DNA from: Acidimicrobiia bacterium
Lineage (GTDB): Bacteria; Actinomycetota; Acidimicrobiia; IMCC26256; JAOSJM01
NCBI GenBank assembly: GCA_027494165.1
Contig: JAOSJM010000007.1
Coordinates: 248,001 to 312,000 of the forward strand
Length of the DNA: 64,000 nucleotides
Direction: 5' to 3'
Below the pieces are notes generated by a model. That model had not been told where the DNA came from. It saw nothing but the letters and a program-made list of their open reading frames with translations, and did no database searches. Below are positions 1 through 10,121 of the stretch, piece by piece. How positions within the stretch are numbered: the stretch's first letter is position 1; every line of letters starts with the position of its first letter. The translations under genes were made by a program, and so were the position numbers.

Positions 1-20
1 CTGGGCTTTCGATCCGTCGT

Positions 21-189
21 TGGTGGCGGGGGAGGATTTCGGCGAACCTCCGACCTTCGGGTCACAGACGGACGCATCCCAGCCCGTACCAGGGCGTCCC
101 ACGCAGTACCGCTGAGCTGGTCTTCGCGCTGCCGCACTCCCCCGACCGTACCGCCCCGTACCACCCCGTCACCCTGCGAAGTGTAGAAG
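21..189 (-). repeat. att module 1: tRNA-Met 3'-end fragment plus tail
   Basis: Positions 21-55 match the last third of a minus-strand tRNA gene: CCA end, GGCGGGG acceptor strand, T-arm (with a 3-base insertion) and variable loop, ending near the anticodon stem. What follows on the right is not a tRNA 5' half. The tail ends with TGTAGAAG at 182-189, as in the modules at 27000 and 56255. The first 11 bases of the window look like the right arm of a hairpin, again as at the other two. I read it as an attachment-site remnant. The stretch 1-269 holds no gene that I can support. Confidence 0.55.
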
Positions 190-269
190 AAGTGGTGCTG
201 TTGGAAGTCCTGAGATCGCTCGGAGGCGGTGGTCAACCGCGCCGAAGCAGACTCGCGATGTGTCTCGGC

Positions 270-1977
270 TCATTGGCCCTTACCACCACGACCTTCCGCG
301 AGGTAGGCCGCGAGCGCTGCCCGGTTGCTTGGGTACTGACGGTCGGGGCCGATGTCCTCAGCGAGGCCGTAGAGGTCGAGCAGCGCTTGCACGGGCGCTG
401 TGGCGAGCGATGCCGAGGATCGTGCCGCGCTCGCGGAGGATCGCGATCGAGTCGGCGAGCGCTTCACTCGCCGTGGGGTCGATGTCGGTGACCGACTCGA
501 AGTCGAGCAGCACCCATCGGATGTCATCGTCGGCCGCGGTCGCGACCCGTTCCCGGAGCGTGTCCGCGTTCGCGAAGAACAGAGGCCCGGTGAGTCGAGA
601 CGAACCGGACACCATCGAGGTCCGATGGGACGGCGTCGGGGTCGGCGACAGCGGCGAACCGTTCCATCTCCCAGTCGCCCTCCCGGGGTTCGAGGTTCGG
701 CGCTGCGATGCGTCGCACGAGGTCGACCATCGTCGCCACGATCGCCAGCACGAGCCCGCCGATCGGACCGAGGACGAGCACACCGGCGGTGCACCCGGGC
801 GCGATGTAGAGCTCGCTTCGTCGGGCTGAGCGAAGGTCCGAACGATCGGACGTCGATGACCGACACGACGGCGTTCGCGACCAGGCCGGCGAGCGCGGCA
901 GAGGGGATCTCGGCGATGAGGTCGGTGAACCACAGGGCCACGGCCATGACGATCAGTGCGCTGACGAGGGGCCGGCATCTGGGAGCGACTTCCTGCGGCC
1001 TCGGTCGCGGCGCTTCGAGATGCGCTCGCGCCGATCGGCATTCCCGACGTGATGGCGCCGACGACGTTCTGCGAACCCCAATGCGGCCAGTTCGCCGTTC
1101 CGGATCGAGCGGATCGTCGTGGCGTCGTGCTGCCGAGCTCGCGACCAGCAGTCCCTCGGCGATCGACAGCACGGCGATCGCGACGGAGACACCGAACAGG
1201 TCGATCCATGTTCCGAGGGACAGGCTCGGGAACGAGGAGGTTCGGGGAGGCCCGATGGGATCGCTCCGAGCACCGACCCCCCCCTCGGGCTCGCGCAGGT
1301 AAACCACGCCGCCAACGAGCACGAAGCGCGATCAGGGGACCGGGAGCTTGGGGGCGTAGCGCGCGCTGAGGCGGAGGATCACGATGGTGGAGACGCCCAC
1401 CATCACGCTCGCCAGTGACGCTTCGGGGACACTTCGCACGATCTCGGCCACGTCGGTCAACCACCCGTCGGTGTCGACTTGCACGTTGAGGATCTTCTCG
1501 ACCTGGGACGTGAGGATCTCGATGCCGAGGCCGGCCAGGAACCCGACGAGGACCGATTTCGAGATGAACCTCACCATCGACCCGGCCTTGAGGAACCACA
1601 GCAAGATGAGGATGAGTCCGGTGAGCATCGCGACGCCGAGGGCCAACTCTTCGGGGAGCTCACCGGTCTCGACGGCGAGCACCGGGATGAGACCGGCGAG
1701 CAGCGCGGCGATGGTCGCGTCCGGACCGGAACCCAGGCTGGCAGGAACCCGAGAACAGCGCGAGCGCGATGACCGGGATGATCGCGGCGTTGATGCCGAC
1801 GATGACCGGGAGCCCGGCCGACTCCGCGTAGCCGATGTTCAGGGGGAGCGAGAGCGCGGCAAGGGTGACGCCCGCGGAGATCTCGGTGATCAGTCGGGAC
1901 CGCCCGCCGGGGGCAGCACGCCGCCGAGGGCGGGCCAGGTGTGCTCGACCCGAACCTGCGCTCTCTGCCGTGTCCAT
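270..1977 (-). pseudogene. SulP-family anion permease with STAS domain, multiply frameshifted
   Basis: Pieces of one SulP sulfate/bicarbonate-type permease lie in order across all three minus frames. The N-terminal helices (ITEISAGVTLAALSLPLNIGY, then a gap) are near 1900-1740. A transmembrane stretch with ILILLWFLKAGSMVRFISKS is at 1682-1332. Further helices include LFGVSVAIAVLSIAEGLLVA, and a C-terminal STAS domain contains WVLLDFESVTDIDPTASEAL near 500. At least six frame changes are needed, so the gene is dead or this stretch is badly sequenced. The ATG at 1977 lies 17 bases downstream of the MBL hydrolase stop, so the two were probably co-transcribed. SulP proteins usually have about 550 residues, which fits the span. 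Confidence 0.75.
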
Positions 1978-1994
1978 CGGGGTGCTCCCCGCCG

Positions 1995-3132
1995 TCAGTC
2001 GGTGATCAGCGCCTCGGCCCACCAGGCCGGGGGCTCGAGGGCGGGTTCATCGGGGGGCCCTGTTCGTTCGAGTGACCCACGACTGGCCAGCCGGAACGGA
2101 TCGATGGTGGCCTGCCGGGCGACGACGGACTCCTTGGTGATGTTGAACACGGTGAGGTCCTGGCTGATGACCACCGGGCCGTCGTGTTCGGCACGCATCT
2201 CGGAGAACACGGGGCCGACCGTCTCGTGGTCGACCACGAGATGCCACATCGCCGACATGCGGGCACCGGCACGCTCGAACACCTTCCCGGCCATCGCCGG
2301 GCTCGTGTGGGCACCGTGCACGATCATCTCCGCGACCGGCAAGGGCATGCCCGCCTTCTGGGAGAGCACCGCGGCGGTCGGGAACGTCTCGTGGACGAGC
2401 AGGTCGGCACCGTCGCAGGCGTCGACCAAGTAGTTGCAGGGTCGGGTGTCGCCGGAGAACACGACGCTGCGCCCCGCGTAGTCGAGCCGGTAGCCGACGG
2501 CGCCGTTGTGGATGTGGATCACAGGGAACGAGGTGATGGTGACCCCGTTGCGCTGGTAGACGACCTCGGGTCGGTCGTGGGGACTTCGGTGGTGATGGCA
2601 CGCGCCCGACTGGCCCGGGTGCCCGTTCAACGACTTCATGTCCCAGGCATGGGCGGCGTCGAGGTGCTGGGCGTAGGCGAGGGTGCCGAGGTGGTCGTCC
2701 TCGCCGGCAGGGCCCCACACCTCGACCGGGTCGCGGCGGCCGGCCTTGGCGAGGGCTCCACAGCAGCGTGGGCATGTCGCCCACGTGGTCGGCATGGAGG
2801 TGGGACAGGAACACCTTCGTCGTCGAGGTGACCGGCAGGCCGAGCCCGTTGAAGTTGGCGAGCGCCCCGGAGCCGAGGTCGAGGAAGAAGAAGTCGCCTT
2901 CGGCGTTGCCCACCTCGATCAGCAGCGACGCTGATGCCTGAGACTTCTTCACGAAGGGGTCGCCGCTTCCGAGGATCGTCACCCGGATCTCGTCCGACGC
3001 GAGGGACTCGGCCCCGGGGACGAACAGATCCGCATACGGCCGCGCCGGCGTGCCCACGACCGGCGAGATCGACAGCGGCGACCTGGCGCCCTCGTAGGCC
3101 AGTTCGGTGAGCTCGTTGATCTCGTTGGCCAT
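1995..3132 (-). pseudogene. MBL-fold metallo-hydrolase, one frameshift
   Basis: A metallo-beta-lactamase-fold hydrolase of about 378 residues is split by one frame change near 2755. The first part starts at ATG 3132 and carries the metal-binding motif SHLHADHVGD. The second frame continues with LAKAGRRDPVEVWGPAGEDD and holds the later ligand regions SGDTRPCNYL and VHGAHTSP. The HxHxDH motif and the layout resemble RNase Z/arylsulfatase-like MBL enzymes. The substrate cannot be read from the sequence. The gene is followed at 17 bases by the SulP permease remnant and is divergent from the membrane protein at 3271. All metal-binding motifs survive, so a single indel (error or recent mutation) is the only visible damage. 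Confidence 0.75.
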
Positions 3133-3270
3133 GGCGTGCTCCGTTCCGTGAACGCTCCGTTCGGGGTGCCTCGGTCGCTGCCGACCTGAACCTACGGCGC
3201 CGGCGGCCTTCTGGCATCCGCCACATCAGCGGAGATCCTCAGGACACCGCTCCCGACCGGGAATCGGCTG

Positions 3271-4032
3271 ATGTGGCCGATGCAGCCGGACGCCGATCTT
3301 CGGATGATCGAAGGAGATCGCCGACGGAGCGGAGCTCACGATGGTTCACTCCCCAGATGGCGGCACGAGTGCCGCCGGGCGTGCGCGGCTCTCGGATCGC
3401 TTTCGCAGGGGCTCCTCTTCTCCGCGTTGTTCCTGCTCGCTTGGTACCTCCTGCGTGGGGCGCCCCCGTTCGACGCCTCCGACGACGAGCTGATCGCCTA
3501 TTACGGAGACTCGGCGCAGCGGACCGAGTCGATGATCGTCGGCTTGTACGTGATCCCGTTGGCGGGCATCGCGTTCATCTGGTTCATGGCTGCGCTGCGC
3601 GACCGCTACGTGCGCACTGCGACGAGTGAGTACACGATCCTCTCAACAGCACATGTCGTCGCTGGTGCGCTTGTCGTTGTGTCGCTGTTCACCCTCGCCG
3701 CGGTCCAGCTCGCGGTCGCGAGGCTCGCGGATGCGCCCAGCGCCTTCGACATCGACGGGGCGCGTTCGCTGCTCTCTCTCGGCCAGGCGTCATCGGACAT
3801 CATGGCGCTGCGATCCGCCGCGGTGTTCGTCGGCGTGAGTGCCTCCCGCGGTGTGCGATCAGGGCTGTTTCCCCGGGCCTTCGGTGCGTTGAGCATGGCC
3901 ACGGCGGTGCTGCTGCTGGTCGGCTACGAGATCGCGCCGTGGGTGAGCCTGGTCTTCCCCACTTGGGTCGCTGCGTCGGCGGTGCTCATCCTGGTGCGCC
4001 GGCGCTCCACCGAGCTCGCCGACGGAGCCTGA
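3271..4032 (+). CDS. Multi-pass membrane protein of unknown function
   Basis: 253 residues from ATG 3271. The first ~35 residues are charged and poorly protein-like, so the true start may be later, closer to the first helix. About five to six hydrophobic segments are visible (around residues 42-62, 90-110, 128-150, 205-222 and 230-247). Between helices 1 and 2 is an acidic loop (DASDDELIAYYGDSAQR) like that of small membrane proteins sometimes grouped near DUF4386, but I cannot assign a family firmly. The stop is 22 bases before the DUF389 gene, so the two are probably one transcript. Function unknown. Confidence 0.6.
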   Translation: MWPMQPDADLRMIEGDRRRSGAHDGSLPRWRHECRRACAALGSLSQGLLFSALFLLAWYLLRGAPPFDASDDELIAYYGDSAQRTESMIVGLYVIPLAGIAFIWFMAALRDRYVRTATSEYTILSTAHVVAGALVVVSLFTLAAVQLAVARLADAPSAFDIDGARSLLSLGQASSDIMALRSAAVFVGVSASRGVRSGLFPRAFGALSMATAVLLLVGYEIAPWVSLVFPTWVAASAVLILVRRRSTELADGA

Positions 4033-4054
4033 GATGAGATCGAGGTGAGCTGAG

Positions 4055-4972
4055 GTGCTCAAGCTCGACGGCTACGTGCAGGCAGATCTGATCGACGATG
4101 TCTGCACGGCGCTGATCGAGATCCCTGGCGTCCACCACGTCACGAGAGGCGCATCGACGATGGACGGGTTGGTGTCGTTGTCTGCGCAAGTCGACGTCAC
4201 GAGTGCTGATGTCGCCATCGAACAGCTGGCGACGTTCGGCATCGAACCCACCGACGTGACGTTGTGGCGCGTGCCCGGCATCCAGCCGCTCGGGTGGCGT
4301 GCACAGACGCGCCCCGGGGAGTCGGGTGCGCAGGTGTGGGCCGAGATAGTGGGCCGCGCCGACGAGCACGCCCAGCTCGCCTCGAGCTATCTCGTGTTCA
4401 TGGTCACGGCCGGGATCATCGCCGGCATCGGCGTGCTCACCGGGTCGGCGGTGCTCATCGTCGGCGCGATGGCGATCAGCCCCGACCTGCTCCCGATCTC
4501 TGCGAGTGCTATCGGTCTCGTCGAACATCGCTGGCAGCTCGCGCTGAGGGCTGTCCGCGTCTTGGTGATCGGACTCGCGGCCAGTGCCGTCGGCGCGTTC
4601 GTTGCGACGGCGCTGCTGCGGTCGTTCGGGCGTGTTCCCGAGACCTTGGTGCTCGCGGACACGACCATCGGTGAGGCACTGACCCAGCTCGGCCCGGGGA
4701 GCCTCATGGTCGCCACCACCGCAGGAGTCGCCGGCATGGTGGCCTTCGAGCGTCCCGGCGGCGCGGCCGTCGGTGTCGCCATCTCGGTGACGACCATCCC
4801 GGCCGCCGCGTACGTCGGTGCCGCGCTGGCCATGGGCCGCGACGACCCCATGTGGGGGGCACTGGTGGTGCTGCTCTCGAACGTGGTGATGCTCGTTCTC
4901 GCCAGCAGCGCGACCTTGGCGATCCAGCGGCGCGCTCGACGCCGTGCCGCCGTACAGATCCCGTCGTCGTGA
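4055..4972 (+). CDS. DUF389 (TIGR00341-like) membrane protein
   Basis: 305 residues from a GTG at 4055. Residues 1-80 form a small soluble alpha/beta domain (ferredoxin-like, with MDGLVSLSAQVDVTSADVAIE). The rest is a membrane domain of about six helices beginning YLVFMVTAGIIAGIGVLTGS and followed by VGAMAISPDLLPI, the hallmark of the DUF389 family. The length fits the family (about 300-350 residues). Family members are conserved inner-membrane proteins without an agreed biochemical role, so none is proposed. The gene lies 22 bases after the membrane protein at 3271 and ends two bases from the stop of the convergent LAL regulator. Confidence 0.85.
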   Translation: MLKLDGYVQADLIDDVCTALIEIPGVHHVTRGASTMDGLVSLSAQVDVTSADVAIEQLATFGIEPTDVTLWRVPGIQPLGWRAQTRPGESGAQVWAEIVGRADEHAQLASSYLVFMVTAGIIAGIGVLTGSAVLIVGAMAISPDLLPISASAIGLVEHRWQLALRAVRVLVIGLAASAVGAFVATALLRSFGRVPETLVLADTTIGEALTQLGPGSLMVATTAGVAGMVAFERPGGAAVGVAISVTTIPAAAYVGAALAMGRDDPMWGALVVLLSNVVMLVLASSATLAIQRRARRRAAVQIPSS

Positions 4973-4973
4973 C

Positions 4974-7217
4974 TCAGTCGGCGGCGAGGAGGCCGCCGGT
5001 GTCCAGGAGTCCGATCCGGCGGGCCGCCTCCACCGCATCCGAGCGCGACCCGACCTCGAGCTTGCGGTAGATCGATTCGCAGTGCGTCTTGATCGTGTAC
5101 CGCGAGACGTACAGCCGGGTGCCGATCTCGGCGAGGGTGAGGTTGGTGGGCAGATAGTGCAGCACCCGTAGCTCCGCGGTGGTGAGCGACGACGAACCCG
5201 ACGTCGTGTGACGCTGCACCTGCCGGGTGAGACGCTCGAGCTCGGCGATCTGCGCGTGGGCCCGGACGGCGTCGGGCTGGCGGACGAGGAACTGCGCGCC
5301 TCTCGCAGGACCGTCTCTGCTCCCATCCGGTCGCCGAGCAGGAGACTGGCGTGCGCGAGCGCGACTCGGGTCTGGACGTTCGCCCACCCCGAAAGGTCCT
5401 TGAGCACGGCCAGCTGGGTACGAGCGAGCTGCCAGTCGCGCTTGGCGGAGTCGGGATCACCGCTGCTCGCGGCGGCCAAGGCATGCATGGCGCTGACGAG
5501 GGCCATGCCCGGCGCCCGCTCCAGCCCGTTGTCGGCGGCCACCCGTCGCGCTCGCGTCACGAGCTCCCAGGCGCGGGCCGGGTCGTGCATGCTGTGAGCG
5601 ATCATGGCGAGCATCGCCGTGCAGTACGCCTCGAGCGCGGGCGCTCCGAGCACCGCTGCTTCCTCAGCGCCTTCGGTGAGGATCTCCGCCGCGGTCTCGT
5701 CACCCACGGTCCAGGACCACACGCCGAGCGCCAGACACGAGGCCGCGTGCCAGATGCTCGGCGGAGGCCCCCGGTACGCCGCCGCCGCGTCGTCGAGCGC
5801 CGATCGAACCGGCCCCGTGTTCGTCGTCGAGCGGAGATCCAGCAGGCAGAGTCGAGCGGTCTGATCCACCTCGGGCGAGGTCTCGGCGGCGTGCTCGCCT
5901 AGCCGGATCCAGACCGAGAGCGCCTCGGGGTGACCGAGGCCGAGCTCGGCCAGCGCGGCACACACGCACAGCGCGACGCTGGCCACCACCTGCTCACGGG
6001 GCAGCGACTCGATCCACCGCTGCACGGTCGCGTGGTTGCCGTTCGTGTAGAGCGACGGCGTGTGCTCGACGACGAGCCGTTCGGCGCGCGCGAAGTCCTC
6101 CGCGGCCACGGCGTGTCGAACCGCGCGATCCGCATCGCCGGCCGTCTCGAACCACGCGCTCGCCTTCCGATGCACCGTGCGCACTCCGGCAGGGTCGGCG
6201 CGTTCGAACTCGGCCTCCAAGACCTCCCGGAGCAACCCGTGCATCCGGTAGGCAGCGCCGCGACGGTCGAGTGGAACCAGGAGCAGGCGGTTCCGGTAGA
6301 TGCGGTGCAGCAGCTCACCTGCGTCGTTGCGGTCCAACACCTCGTTGCAGACCGAACCCGCCAGCCGGTCGAGCGGGCTCACTCGGAGGAGGAAGGCGCG
6401 TTCGTCCTCGGTCAGGCCCCACAGCCACTCGGACTCGAGGTAGTCCGACACGCTGGCCTCGCGACCGCTCAGCTGCAGCGGGCTCTGATGGTGGGGCTGC
6501 CCGTCGGCAAGTGCGGCGAGCCCGGCGAGTCTCACTCCGACCGGCCAGCCCTCCGTCTCGACGGCAACTCTGTCAGCGTCATCCTCCAAGGCATCCACAC
6601 CCATCCCGGAGAGGACGAGCGCGACGTCCCGAGGCTCGAGCGCAAGGTCGTCCACACCGACCTCCACGAGGTGTCCGCCGGCCCGTAGTCGACCCAGGTC
6701 CCGCACGAGGCACGCCCGGCCGACCAGCAGCACCGCCGATCCAGCGGGCACGTTCGACACGAGAGATCCCACCAGGTCGGTCGCCGCCACGTCGTTCAAC
6801 CGCTGCACATCGTCGAGCACGAGCACGAACGGAACGGTGCACGCACGCATGGCACGTCCGGAGTGAGGCGGCAACACCCGTCGCGTACTCGTCCACAGTC
6901 GCTCCCGCGAGCCCGAGGCCGTCGCCGCGGAAGTCGGTGACAGAGGACAGCGCAGCCACCATGTCGGTCAACAACACGAGCGCATCGTCGTGCCCGTCCT
7001 CGAGATCGATCCACGCAGCAGGTCGATCGTCACCAGCCACCCAGGCGGCCGCATGCGACGTCTTGCCGTAACCCGCTGGCGCCGTGATCACACCGACCCG
7101 CATCGCCGGCACCGACAGTCGCTCGATGACGCCAGAACGCAACGCCAGCCCTTCCCCGGGTTGTGGTGCTGCGAAGCGCCCGGGAAGCGAGTCGTCGTCA
7201 CTCCGACGTGCCGCCAT
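4974..7217 (-). pseudogene. LuxR-family LAL/MalT-like ATP-dependent regulator, two frameshifts
   Basis: A STAND-type regulator of about 750 residues. The N-terminal NTPase has a Walker A (APAGYGKTS) and, after a frame change near 6860, the Walker B region VPFVLVLDDVQRL. The centre is an alpha-helical TPR-like region. A second frame change near 5300 leads into the C-terminal LuxR helix-turn-helix (LTTAELRVLHYLPTNLTLAE, then VSRYTIKTHCESIYRKL). Both ends are intact, so only two indels separate it from a full gene. It is convergent with the DUF389 gene. Such proteins activate transcription in response to a small inducer; the target is not evident. The start was set at ATG 7217 (MAARRSDDD). Confidence 0.8.
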
Positions 7218-7274
7218 CGAGGTTGAACCTAGCGGCATCCCAAGCCCCGGGAACCTCCGCCCGATGGCGGAAGT

Positions 7275-7770
7275 TCCTCATCGGCGCACGGTGCAGGTTG
7301 GGCCATGGCGACACTCGTGCTGACCAGCGCCGACCTCAACCATGGCGAGTACCTCGCCCCGGCCTGGACGGGCTGTCCCCAGCGACGCGCAGCCTCGCCG
7401 TCCCTGCTTCGACCCTGACGCCCAGGTGTGGACGGTGAACAGGTAGCGGTGGGGGTGGTCGCCGGGCGGTGGGCAAGGCCCGCCGTAGCCGTCGGTCCCG
7501 AAGTCGTTGACCACGTGCCGTGCCCCCGGCGGGCAGCGACAGACCGGTGCCTGCGCCTGTCGCGAGCTCGCTGCCCTCGGGGGCGAGGTTCACCAGGATC
7601 CAGTCCCAGAAGCCGCTGCCCGTGGGCCTCCGTCCCCACCGCGGCCAACCCGCTCCCCCGACCGACAAGCCGTCATCGAGGCCGTGCGCGCCCAGCTGGT
7701 TTCCGTCGGCAGCGCTGTCACCGATCTCGACCTCGACACGGACCACGCCGACCTGGCCGAGCTCCGGACC
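7275..7770 (-). pseudogene. YbhB/YbcL-type PEBP protein remnant
   Basis: Pieces of a phosphatidylethanolamine-binding-protein family member occur in two or three minus frames. They are [17 protein letters not shown] near 7590, an LPAGGT stretch, and [20 protein letters not shown] followed by HRYLFTVH near 7490. These are the signature ligand-pocket segments of bacterial YbhB/YbcL proteins. At least two frame changes interrupt it and the N-terminus is hard to follow, so I call it a remnant. It sits between a frameshifted LAL regulator and a truncated DUF2231 gene, in a stretch of decayed genes. Limits are approximate. Confidence 0.6.
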
Positions 7771-7904
7771 CGGCGATCTCCCCGCCATAGGCGGGGTGAT
7801 CCCTTCCACCTGCTCGACACAGTCCGCCGTACCGGATCCGACACCACCATCCGGGCAGCGGTCGATCGAGGGTCCACCACCTCGCAGTCAGCGCCGGCGG
7901 CGCG

Positions 7905-8157
7905 CGCGCCGGCGGGTCCGCCGATGAGATCGAGCACGGTGGCGCTGGTGAAGGAGCCGATGGGGATGTCGGTGAGGAGTGGGTGCAGCGAATGGCCGAG
8001 CCAGGTGCCGCTCAGGAGGCCCCTGGGGAGCGACGTGGGCGGGGCGATGGTCTTCACGAGCTCGGCCAGCGGCTTGGCCGGCCGGTCGAGCGTCTCGATG
8101 CGACCCACGCGTTCGGCGAGGCGATGGAGGCTCACGGACGGTCCTTCACGAGGCATT
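7905..8157 (-). pseudogene. DUF2231 membrane protein, N-terminal fragment
   Basis: From a start near 8157 the minus frame reads about 85 residues of a DUF2231-type membrane protein, with the typical block SGTWLGHSLHPLLTDIPIGS then FTSATVLDLIGGPAG. The protein then loses similarity and the remaining helices (normally another ~80-100 residues) are missing, so the gene is truncated. The downstream sequence becomes the PEBP remnant. The stretch 8158-8375 holds no gene I can support. Confidence 0.6.
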
Positions 8158-8375
8158 GGGGGCGACGAGACCAGTGACGAGCGTAGGCACGACGAACGGG
8201 CCGTGGGGCGGCGCCAGACGGGCCAGCAGCGCGAAGGAGGCCCACCCGGACGGCGGCGGCGCGACATTCCGGGGACGATGGGCCGAAGGAGGCGATCGGG
8301 CGACCGGAGGCGTCATGGGGCGGCGAGCAAGTGGGTAGGGGGAAGGGTGAACCTCGCCGACAGGAGCTGACCATC

Positions 8376-8597
8376 ATGGACACTGACGCACCGACGACGA
8401 GCGGCGAGCAGCAGGGGCACGCCGTCACCGACCCCGAGGATCGGCGCCGCGTGGGCTGGGCGGTTGAGCGACGAGCAGCGCTCCTACCTGCGGTTCGGGG
8501 CGATGATCGCCACCTCGATGGTGGTGATGTTCGTCGTCATGTACCTCAAACACCTACGAGCTCACCCCGATGGAGCGAGACGCGGTTCTTCATGCGA
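8376..8597 (+). pseudogene. Small membrane protein fragment cut by the Ehr operon
   Basis: From ATG 8376, after a good GACAGGAGCTG upstream context, the plus strand encodes pieces of a short membrane protein. A shifted frame gives SDEQRSYLRFGAMIATSMVV followed by MFVVMYL, and then SETRFFM. This block is typical of the N-terminus of a small (~150-200 residue) actinobacterial membrane protein. Two frame changes are present and similarity stops at about 8597, four bases before the convergent hydrogenase-like large subunit stops. The rest of the gene is missing, which marks a recombination junction. Confidence 0.5.
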
Positions 8598-8600
8598 CTC

Positions 8601-10121
8601 TCAGAGGTCGTTACCGGCGTAGGAGAGGTTGAAGCTCTTGTTGGTGAGTGGGAAGTCAGGGACGATCGTGTCTGCGAGGGCTACGGGGAGTGCGGGCCAG
8701 TTGAAGAACGACGGGTCGACGATCTTCACGCGTGTGAGCTTGCCGCAGGGTTCGATCTCGACTCGGTGCACGATCGTCCCGCGCCATCCCTCGGCGATCC
8801 CGACTCCCGAGGCGGGGCGCCGCACAGGCGGAAGGGGGACGGCGGCGGGCTGGCCGTGCCGGGCGGCGAGCTGCTCGATGAGCCAGTGGATGAGTTGGAT
8901 CGAGGCGGCGAACTCGTCGCGTCGGACGCAGAAGCGTGCGTGGACGTCGCCGGTGTCGTGGCGGACGACGTGGAGAGGTTCGCTGAGGTCGACGAACGGG
9001 TGGTCGCGTCGGGCGTCGATGTCGATTCCCGATGCGCGGGCGACGGGTCCGAGGGTGCCGAGCTGGAGTGCGGCGTCGGCGGGGAGGATCGAGGTGCCGG
9101 CGAAGCGATCGACGACGGTCGAGTTCGCGAGCGCGAGGTCGGCGACTTCGGCGAGGTCTTCGGCGATGGCGGTCAGCTCGGCCGGGTCGGGGAGACCGCG
9201 GACGTGGACGCCTCCGGGGACGATGCTGCCGCGCAGGAGCCGCTGCCCGGTGACGCGGCTGTTCATCCGGAGCAGCTGTTCGCGGATCCGAGACGCGTGC
9301 GCGTGGAGGATGCCGTAGCCCACGTCGTTGGCGAGCGCGCCGATGTCGGCGGCGTGGTTGTAGAGCCGTTCGAGCTCGAGCAGCAGGGCACGGAGGTACT
9401 GGCCGGTCGGCGGGACTTCGACGCCGAGTGCTTCCTCGACGGCGAGGCAGTACGCGAGGTTGTGGCCGACTGCGGTGTCGCCGGAGATGCGCTCGGCGAG
9501 CTCGACGCCGGTCGTGATGTGTCGGCCTTCGAAGAGCTTCTCGATGCCCTTGTGGACGAACCAGAGGCGAGCTTTCATCGTGATGATCGTCTCGCCGACC
9601 ACGGAGAACCGGAAGTGGCCGGGCTCGATGAGGCCGGCGTGGACGGGCCCGACGGGGATCTCGTAGACGCCGGGACCCTCCACGGTGACGAACGGGAATG
9701 GGTCGCGCGTCTCGTCGATGGGAGGCGTCGGGCCGGCGTCGCGGCGCAGTGGGTGCCAGCCGTCGGGCCAGTGCTGGTGGTGCACGAGACGTCGGGGGAA
9801 GGTGTGGCCGAGGGCGACGACGCCGAAGAGGTCGGCGACCTCGCGTTCGAATCGGCCCGCGGTGAACGACTGTGCGGAGAGGCTCGGGATCTCCGGTGTC
9901 GTGTGATCCGCGTGGAGGACGAGCTCGACGCGATCGTCGGAGCCGCCGCGCAGGAACAGGTAGACGACACGCAGTGCGTCGACGTCGTCGTGACCCGCGA
10001 CGAGCGCGAGCCGGTGACCGTCACCGACCAGTTCCGTGAACCGGGCTGCGAGGGTGCCAGCCGTCACGGTGAGGGTGGTGCGGCGCGACACCGATTCGGA
10101 GGTCGGGGTCGGTGAGGTCAT
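8601..10121 (-). CDS. Ehr-type large subunit (HycE/HyfG/NuoCD-like) lacking NiFe cysteines
   Basis: 506 residues. Residues 1-125 are a NuoC-like domain fused to a NuoD/HycE-like large subunit, the layout of HycE and HyfG. In group 4 [NiFe] hydrogenases two CxxC motifs bind the metal centre. Here the first is RISGDTAVGHN (residues 211-221) and the second is DPSFFNW (about 469-475), so all four ligand cysteines are absent. The protein should therefore not be a hydrogenase. It fits energy-converting-hydrogenase-related (Ehr) complexes, which resemble complex I and have no known substrate. It is the last gene of the operon from 16027, and its ATG overlaps the HyfF-like stop by four bases. No terminator is obvious downstream. 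Confidence 0.85.
   Translation of the reverse strand: MTSPTPTSESVSRRTTLTVTAGTLAARFTELVGDGHRLALVAGHDDVDALRVVYLFLRGGSDDRVELVLHADHTTPEIPSLSAQSFTAGRFEREVADLFGVVALGHTFPRRLVHHQHWPDGWHPLRRDAGPTPPIDETRDPFPFVTVEGPGVYEIPVGPVHAGLIEPGHFRFSVVGETIITMKARLWFVHKGIEKLFEGRHITTGVELAERISGDTAVGHNLAYCLAVEEALGVEVPPTGQYLRALLLELERLYNHAADIGALANDVGYGILHAHASRIREQLLRMNSRVTGQRLLRGSIVPGGVHVRGLPDPAELTAIAEDLAEVADLALANSTVVDRFAGTSILPADAALQLGTLGPVARASGIDIDARRDHPFVDLSEPLHVVRHDTGDVHARFCVRRDEFAASIQLIHWLIEQLAARHGQPAAVPLPPVRRPASGVGIAEGWRGTIVHRVEIEPCGKLTRVKIVDPSFFNWPALPVALADTIVPDFPLTNKSFNLSYAGNDL

Noticed and set aside
8331..10115. 594-codon plus-strand frame opposite the Ehr large subunit
   Set aside because: It is the antisense of a well-recognised gene, with acidic low-information sequence and no family motif; a high-GC shadow frame.
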